38,396 nt of DNA from positions 1 through 38,396 of the forward strand of contig CAXUDP010000028.1 of the NCBI GenBank assembly GCA_964249735.1. The letters run 5' to 3'. Numbering within the stretch: position 1 is the stretch's first letter; each line of letters opens with the position of its first letter. The stretch is from Lichenicola sp964249735 (lineage in GTDB: Bacteria; Pseudomonadota; Alphaproteobacteria; Acetobacterales; Acetobacteraceae). Shown here piece by piece: positions 34,279 through 38,396 of the stretch. Below the pieces are notes generated by a model that was not told the DNA's origin, searched no databases, and saw only the letters and a program-made list of their open reading frames with translations. Made by a program: the position numbers and the translations under genes.

Positions 34279-34404
34279 ATGAAGATCAGAAACAGCCTGA
34301 AGTCCGCCAAGGTGCGCGACAAGGATTGCCGCGTGGTGCGCCGCCACGGCAGGGTCTACGTCATCAACAAGAAGAACCCGCGCATGAAGGCCCGCCAGGG
34401 CTGA
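34279..34404 (+). CDS. rpmJ: 50S ribosomal protein bL36
   Basis: 41-residue ribosomal protein, MKIRNSLKSAKVRDKDCRVV...NKKNPRMKARQG, in the large subunit. GAAGG seven bases upstream of ATG 34279. It belongs to the alphaproteobacterial type whose Zn-binding CCCH set is lost: only one Cys (residue 17) and one His remain. Such cysteine-poor L36 forms do not need zinc. It is shorter than the usual cut-off for gene prediction, but unmistakable by sequence. A TPR protein gene follows 34 bases later. Confidence 0.95.
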   Translation: MKIRNSLKSAKVRDKDCRVVRRHGRVYVINKKNPRMKARQG

Positions 34405-34438
34405 GTCGGATCGGGCCGGATCGAGCCGGGCCCGCACG

Positions 34439-35053
34439 ATGCGGCTCCGGGCCGCCCCGGTTTCCCTGATCCGCCTGCCGGTGGCGCTGCTGCTGGCGTG
34501 GCACGTCCTGGCCTGGCCCATCCTGGCCGCCGCCGCTCCGGCCGCACCCCCCACCGCGGCGGCGCCCGCCCCCGACCGCGCTCTGGCCTCGCTCGAGGCG
34601 CTGCTGCTCCAGGCTCCCGACACCGCCGGGGCCGGCGCCGTCGCCGCCCGGCTCGAAACGTTCAGGACCTCCCGCTTGTCGCCGACCGTGCTGCTCCTGC
34701 TGCACCGGGTGCAGCGCGAGCTGTCGGACGGCGCGCTGCGCGACGCGCGCGACGACATGGACGACGCCCTCGCGTTGCAGCCCGAGCAGGCGGTGCTGTG
34801 GCGGCAACGCGCCGCGGTGCGCGCCACCGCCGACGATTCCGACGGCGCGATCACCGACCTCGGCGGAGCGCTCGCCCGCGATCCCGGCGACGTCCCGTCC
34901 TGGTCCGCGCTGAGCGGGATCGAGGAGCGGGAGAACCAGCCGAGGGAAGCGTTCGACGCCTGGGAGCACGTGCTCCGGCTCGACCCGATGATCGAGAACG
35001 GCGCTGCCCGCCTGAAGCGCCTGCACCGGCAGCTGGTCGGCGCCCCGAGCTGA
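34439..35053 (+). CDS. Exported TPR-repeat protein
   Basis: 204 residues from ATG 34439 with a signal peptide or anchor (LIRLPVALLLAWHVLAWPILAAAA). The mature region is Ala/Pro-rich at first, then holds about three TPR-like helices pairs: LLLHRVQRELSDGALRDARDDMDDALALQPEQAVLWRQRA, ATADDSDGAITDLGGALARDPGDVPSWSAL and EERENQPREAFDAWEHVLRLDPMIE. TPR proteins scaffold protein complexes; the partner is unknown. Similar small TPR genes often follow rpmJ in alphaproteobacteria, by recollection of gene order. Confidence 0.8.
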   Translation: MRLRAAPVSLIRLPVALLLAWHVLAWPILAAAAPAAPPTAAAPAPDRALASLEALLLQAPDTAGAGAVAARLETFRTSRLSPTVLLLLHRVQRELSDGALRDARDDMDDALALQPEQAVLWRQRAAVRATADDSDGAITDLGGALARDPGDVPSWSALSGIEERENQPREAFDAWEHVLRLDPMIENGAARLKRLHRQLVGAPS

Positions 35054-35167
35054 AACCTCCCCGCTCGGCGAACGCCTGCGGGATGCCGGCCCGGCGGACG
35101 CCCGCCTGTCCGCGATCGGGCTGCGCCGACCGGCTCGCACCCTGCGGCCGAGCGACGAGACCCCCGG

Positions 35168-36211
35168 TCACGCCGTCGCGGGCTTGACGATGCCCTCCGC
35201 GAGCAGGCTGCGTGCCGCGTCAACGATCGCGGTCTGGTTGCTCCGTGGCGCCCAGCCGAGCTCGCGCTTCGCCTTTTCCGCCGACACCGGCCGTTCCTTG
35301 CCGAGCTCGAACAGCCGGCCGCGCACCGCCGGGTCGAACGCCGACGACAGCCGCACGAGCCAGCCCGGCAGGCGGCGCACGGGAACCCTGCCCGCCACCT
35401 CCGGCACATGGTCGCGCAGCACCCGCGCGACGTCTTCCATCCAGCAGAACCCGCCGGCGCCGATGAAGCGCTGTCCCGCGGCATCCGGGGCGCGGAGCGC
35501 GCGGACGTGCAGGTCGGCGACGTCGCGCACGTCGGCCAGGGGCCAGCCGAACGGCGGCAGCCCGGGCAGCGAGCCGTCCATCAGCCTCCTGACGATGTCG
35601 AGCGAGGGCGAGAAGTCGCGGCCCAGCACCGGGCCGATCACCGCGCCGGGACACACCGTGACGAGTTCCAGCGCGCCGCCCTCGCGGGCGTGCCAGTCCC
35701 AGGCGGCGCGCTCGGCGATCATCTTGGACCGCTCATAGGCGGAGCTATCGCTGCGGTCGCCCGGATCGGACCAGTCCGCTTCCGTGAACGGCTGCGATCG
35801 TCCGCCATGGCCATACGCCACCGCGGCCGTCGACGAGGTCATCACCACCCGCTGCACGCCGGCGTCGCGCGCCGCGCCGAGGACGCGGAGCGCGCCGTCA
35901 CGGGCTGGCCGCACCAGCTCGTCGTCATGCCTCGGGCTGCGCGCCGGGAAGGGCGAGGCGACGTGCAGCACGCCGGAGCAGCCGGAACAGGCGTCCCGCC
36001 AGCCGGCATCGGCCTCGAGGTTTGCGACCACGACCTGCAGCCTGTCGTCGGTCGTCACGATTTTGGCGAGCGCGGCGCGAAGTCCCGCTTCGCGTGCGAG
36101 GCTGCGGACGGTCGTGCTGACCCGTGACCCGTCGCGAAGCAGCTGGGCGATGCAGAAGCTCGCGATGTATCCCGATCCACCGGTCACCAGCACATTTTCA
36201 GGCCCGGCCAT
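35168..36211 (-). CDS. NAD(P)-dependent extended short-chain reductase (dihydroflavonol-4-reductase-like)
   Basis: 347 residues from ATG 36211, with a strong AAGGAGGG site upstream on its strand. Rossmann motif VLVTGGSGYIASF (GxxGxxA) at about 8-19, catalytic SSTAAVAYG serine region, and Y159/K163 in SAYERSKMIAE. SEG PITEADWSDP resembles dihydroflavonol-4-reductase and related aldehyde/ketone reductases. Substrate unknown. It faces the TetR regulator across 46 bases, so it is likely the target of that regulator. Typical arrangement of an inducible detoxification or modification gene. Confidence 0.88.
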   Translation of the reverse strand: MAGPENVLVTGGSGYIASFCIAQLLRDGSRVSTTVRSLAREAGLRAALAKIVTTDDRLQVVVANLEADAGWRDACSGCSGVLHVASPFPARSPRHDDELVRPARDGALRVLGAARDAGVQRVVMTSSTAAVAYGHGGRSQPFTEADWSDPGDRSDSSAYERSKMIAERAAWDWHAREGGALELVTVCPGAVIGPVLGRDFSPSLDIVRRLMDGSLPGLPPFGWPLADVRDVADLHVRALRAPDAAGQRFIGAGGFCWMEDVARVLRDHVPEVAGRVPVRRLPGWLVRLSSAFDPAVRGRLFELGKERPVSAEKAKRELGWAPRSNQTAIVDAARSLLAEGIVKPATA

Positions 36212-36243
36212 GACGCCCTCCTTGTTCCAGACCCAGACTGTAC

Positions 36244-36261
36244 ACATTGAGCATAAAATGT
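36244..36261. promoter_or_regulatory. Candidate TetR-family operator
   Basis: ACATT (36244-36248) and AATGT (36257-36261) form an inverted repeat with an eight-base gap, in the 46-base spacer between the reductase and tetR. The second arm overlaps the tetR start codon (36258-36260). Placement fits autorepression and control of the reductase; the short arms make it tentative. Confidence 0.4.
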
Positions 36262-36839
36262 CCAATACGTCCGATCCGAGCCTGAAACGTGTCCTTGCGG
36301 CGGCGCTGACGCTGTTCGGTCGTCACGGCTTCCAGCGCACCAGCATGGCCGACATCGCGCGCGAGGCGGGGATCGCACGGGCGACCCTCTACCTTCGCTT
36401 CCCCGACAAGCCCGCGCTCTTCGCCGCGCTGGCGGCGTCGCTGGTCGACGAGGCGCTCGCCCGGGCGGAGGCGGCCTGGGTTCCCGGTGCGCCGCTGTCG
36501 GAGAACATCGCCGCGACCCTGCTCGCCAAGGATCTCGGCTTCTTCCACATGCTCCACGCGACCCCACACGGTGCCGAGCTGCTGGAACTCGACGCCGAAC
36601 TGACCGCCGCCCCTGTGGCTCGGCTCGATGCCGGATTCGCGGCGCTGCTCGCGAAGCGCGGTCGCGAGGCGGCGCAGGAAGGTGCGGACCTGACGGTGTT
36701 CGGCGGTGCGGACGGTTTCGCGGCGTTCCTGGCCACCGCCGGTTCGAGCCTCAAGCACGCCGTGCGCACCGAGGACGCGTTCCGCTCGGTCGTCGACCGC
36801 CTGGCACGCGTGTCGGCGCGGGCGACAGGCCGGAGCTGA
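36258..36839 (+). CDS. TetR/AcrR-family transcriptional regulator
   Basis: 193 residues from ATG 36258. N-terminal helix-turn-helix at about residues 25-50 (TSMADIAREAGIARATLYLRFPDKPALFAAL), preceded by the usual RVLAAALTLFGRHGFQ helix. The C-terminal ligand domain is helical and Ala-rich without a diagnostic motif. Divergent from the reductase gene 46 bases away. The start region is AT-rich relative to the neighbours (GCATAAA), fitting a promoter. Ligand unknown. Confidence 0.93.
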   Translation: MSNTSDPSLKRVLAAALTLFGRHGFQRTSMADIAREAGIARATLYLRFPDKPALFAALAASLVDEALARAEAAWVPGAPLSENIAATLLAKDLGFFHMLHATPHGAELLELDAELTAAPVARLDAGFAALLAKRGREAAQEGADLTVFGGADGFAAFLATAGSSLKHAVRTEDAFRSVVDRLARVSARATGRS

Positions 36840-36909
36840 GCTTCGGGCCCGGGACGCGACGGTCGAACCGGGAGAAGCCGGCGCGGCGCGGCGACCTGCG
36901 ACAACCTTT

Positions 36910-37890
36910 CTACCGGTCGGTCAGGCGCAGCTCGATTCGACGGTTGCGGGCGAACGCGTCGGGCGTCTCGCCGCTGTCCAGCGGCTGGAACTGCGAGAAC
37001 GCGGTTGCAGCCAGGTTCTGCGGCTTCACCCCTTCGGCGATCAGCAGCTTGACCACGGTGATGGCGCGCGCCGCGGACAGTTCCCAGTTGGTCGGGAACG
37101 CGCTGTGCGCGATCGGCTGCCGGTCGGCGTGCCCGTCCACCCGCATGATCCAGGGCAGGTCGGGCGGGATCTCCGTGGCGATCCCCTTCAGCGTGCGCGC
37201 GAGCTGCGTCATCTGCTCGCGTCCCGCCGGCGACAGGTCGGCGCTGCCGATCGGGAACAGCACCTCGCTCTGGAACACGAACCGGTCGCCCACCACGCGT
37301 ATGCCGGGCCGCCCGGCCAGCAGCTTCGACAGCCGGCCGAAGAACTCGCTGCGGTAGCGCTTCAGCTCCTCAACCTTGTCGGCCAGGGCGAGGTTCAGCT
37401 TGTTGCCGAGGTCGGTGATCCGGACGTCGCGCTCCTTCACCGCCGTCTGCGACAGGTCCAGCGCCTGGGCGATCGCGGTCAGCTGCTTCTGCAGCTCCGC
37501 CAGCTGCTGGTTCAGCAGCGTCACCTGCCCCTGCGCGTCCGCCGTCAGCCGGTCCTGCGCCGACAGCTTGAGCGCGTCGGCGGCGACCGCGGCGGACAGC
37601 GTGGAGGCGACGTCCGCGTCCCGTGCGTGCTCGGCCTTGAGCGTCGCCACCGACAGCTCCAGCGCGTGGCTGCGACCCTTTTCCAGCGACAGCAGCTGGT
37701 TCAGCTGCGCCATCTCGCGCGACAGCCGGTCCAGCGCTGTGGTGCGGCCGCTCAGCGTCACCGACAGGAACGCCTGCGCCAGCACGAACACCAGCAGCAC
37801 GAAGATGATCACCATCAGCAGCGTGGACAGCGCGTCCACGTAGCCGGGCCAAGCGTCGAGCCCGTTGCTCCGGTTGCTGCGGCGCCTCAT
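36910..37890 (-). CDS. MotB/OmpA-like motor stator protein
   Basis: 326 residues from ATG 37890. One membrane helix at about 18-40 (YVDALSTLLMVIIFVLLVFVLAQ) with an Asp at its start, as in MotB-type stators. A long coiled coil follows (about 50-175). The C-terminal OmpA-like peptidoglycan-binding domain has VFQSEVLFPIGSADLS, MRVDGHADRQPI, TNWELSAARAITVVKLL and FARNRRIELRL. It overlaps the preceding MotA-like gene by ATGA, so both form one unit. Such MotAB-like pairs without flagellar genes occur in alphaproteobacteria and resemble ZorAB of Zorya systems, but no ZorC or ZorD follows. Target unknown. Confidence 0.88.
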   Translation of the reverse strand: MRRRSNRSNGLDAWPGYVDALSTLLMVIIFVLLVFVLAQAFLSVTLSGRTTALDRLSREMAQLNQLLSLEKGRSHALELSVATLKAEHARDADVASTLSAAVAADALKLSAQDRLTADAQGQVTLLNQQLAELQKQLTAIAQALDLSQTAVKERDVRITDLGNKLNLALADKVEELKRYRSEFFGRLSKLLAGRPGIRVVGDRFVFQSEVLFPIGSADLSPAGREQMTQLARTLKGIATEIPPDLPWIMRVDGHADRQPIAHSAFPTNWELSAARAITVVKLLIAEGVKPQNLAATAFSQFQPLDSGETPDAFARNRRIELRLTDR

Positions 37891-38396
37891 CGCGAGGCGG
37901 ACGGGTTGAAGGAGGGGCCGGCCTGGCCGCCCGAGGCGGCGACGGTGCGCGTCAGTACGCGCAGCTCGTTGCGCAGCTCCGCTGTGCTCTGGCTGCGGCC
38001 CTGCTCGGTCTCGGCCAGCAGGCGCTGCAGCAGCCGCTCGATCGCGCGCAGCTCCGTCTGGCCGGCACCCGCGTTGCCGCCGCCATCGCCGAGCCGGGTC
38101 AGCGCCGGCAGCATCGCCTGCTGGCTTTCCGCCACCCGCAGCATCAGCTGCTGGTTGGCGCGAAGCAGCTCGGTCAGTGTGCCGAGCCGGTCGGCGAGTG
38201 CCGCCATGGTCTGGTTGTGCGCTTGCCTCCCGTCCTCGCCGCGCGACAGCACGCCCTGCAGCCCGTCCAGGTTCTCCGCCGTCTGCTCCAGCAGCGCCTG
38301 CACGTAGGCCGGGATCGGCGCTTCCCCCTCGGCGGCGGCGTAGCCGGAGGAGAACCGGGTGATCCCGGCCAGCCATTCCTCCAGCTCGTTGAAGAA
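37887..38396 (-). CDS. MotA/TolQ/ExbB-like protein, C-terminal part
   Basis: Open from the right window edge to the TGA at 37887, 169 codons visible. The seen part is soluble and coiled-coil-rich: FFNELEEWLAGITRFSSG at the edge, then IPAYVQALLEQTAENLDGLQGVL, TMAALADRLGTLTELLRANQQLMLRVAES, and TELRAIERLLQRLLAETEQGRSQ. This matches the cytoplasmic tail of MotA-like proteins that pair with an OmpA-domain partner. Membrane helices would lie outside the window. The stop overlaps the start of the MotB-like gene (ATGA). Assignment to the MotA family depends mainly on the partner. Confidence 0.7.
   Translation of the reverse strand, partial: FFNELEEWLAGITRFSSGYAAAEGEAPIPAYVQALLEQTAENLDGLQGVLSRGEDGRQAHNQTMAALADRLGTLTELLRANQQLMLRVAESQQAMLPALTRLGDGGGNAGAGQTELRAIERLLQRLLAETEQGRSQSTAELRNELRVLTRTVAASGGQAGPSFNPSASR

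Noticed and set aside
36735..36760. tRNA T-arm-like GGTTCGAGCC
   Set aside because: It lies inside the tetR coding sequence and no acceptor, D or anticodon arms can be built around it.
36910..38396. Zorya defence system (ZorAB)
   Set aside because: The pair resembles ZorA/ZorB, but the next gene downstream is a convergent TetR regulator and no ZorC, ZorD or ZorE is seen; the pair is more simply an orphan MotAB-like stator. The upstream side is outside the window.

Overview
The window is GC-rich, densely coded bacterial chromosome. The gene content and order fit an alphaproteobacterium, most likely of the Acetobacteraceae/Rhodospirillales: a ChvI-type response regulator, grpE-dnaK-dnaJ, ruvAB-ybgC-tolQRAB-pal-cpoB-tilS-ftsH followed by folP-glmM-thiD, and a short bL36 of the cysteine-poor type. 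The family-level assignment is inference from gene order and protein style. No rRNA, tRNA, CRISPR array, insertion sequence or prophage was recognised.

Layout. 1-625: chvI-like regulator, leftward and cut by the window edge. 757-4934: heat-shock chaperones grpE, dnaK, dnaJ, with sigma32-like sites rather than CIRCE and strong hairpins between dnaK and dnaJ. 5099-8056: dapB, metK, trmB. 8104-9019: an EthD/Dabb-like small protein and two translationally coupled small proteins of unknown role. 9233-9994: AIM24-family protein, overlapping tail-to-tail with a leftward DUF3311 plus sodium:solute symporter pair (9972-11650). 11732-14141: leftward folate genes pabC and pabB behind a small proline-rich reading frame. 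14277-16067: an unknown gene and a secreted protein whose end resembles phage tail-fibre modules, next to an AT-rich spacer of about 500 bases.

16586-24140: ruvA, ruvB, ybgC and the complete Tol-Pal system (tolQ, tolR, tolA, tolB, pal, cpoB), which couples the proton gradient to outer-membrane constriction at division. 24191-27504: tilS and ftsH. A leftward old-yellow-enzyme gene (27561-28637) sits between ftsH and folP. 28700-32857: folP, glmM, thiD and a predicted lipoprotein with two retropepsin-like domains. 32906-34048: leftward ahpC-ahpD peroxide defence pair, with a four-unit tandem repeat at the ahpD stop codon. 34279-35053: rpmJ and a TPR protein. 35168-36839: divergent reductase and TetR regulator sharing a 46-base spacer with a candidate operator. 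36910-38396: leftward MotA/MotB-like pair, the first gene cut by the window edge.

Most of the window is core housekeeping sequence. Three folate genes (pabB, pabC, folP) lie in different transcription units. Two separate proton-driven motor families (TolQR and the MotAB-like pair) are present. The least ordinary items are the pabB and tilS starts, where family-typical N-terminal sequence lies upstream of any ATG/GTG/TTG; the double retropepsin lipoprotein; the secreted tail-fibre-like protein beside ruvA; the MotAB-like pair; and the small unknown gene pair at 8.5-9.0 kb. I did not find a convincing new multi-gene defence or mobile system.
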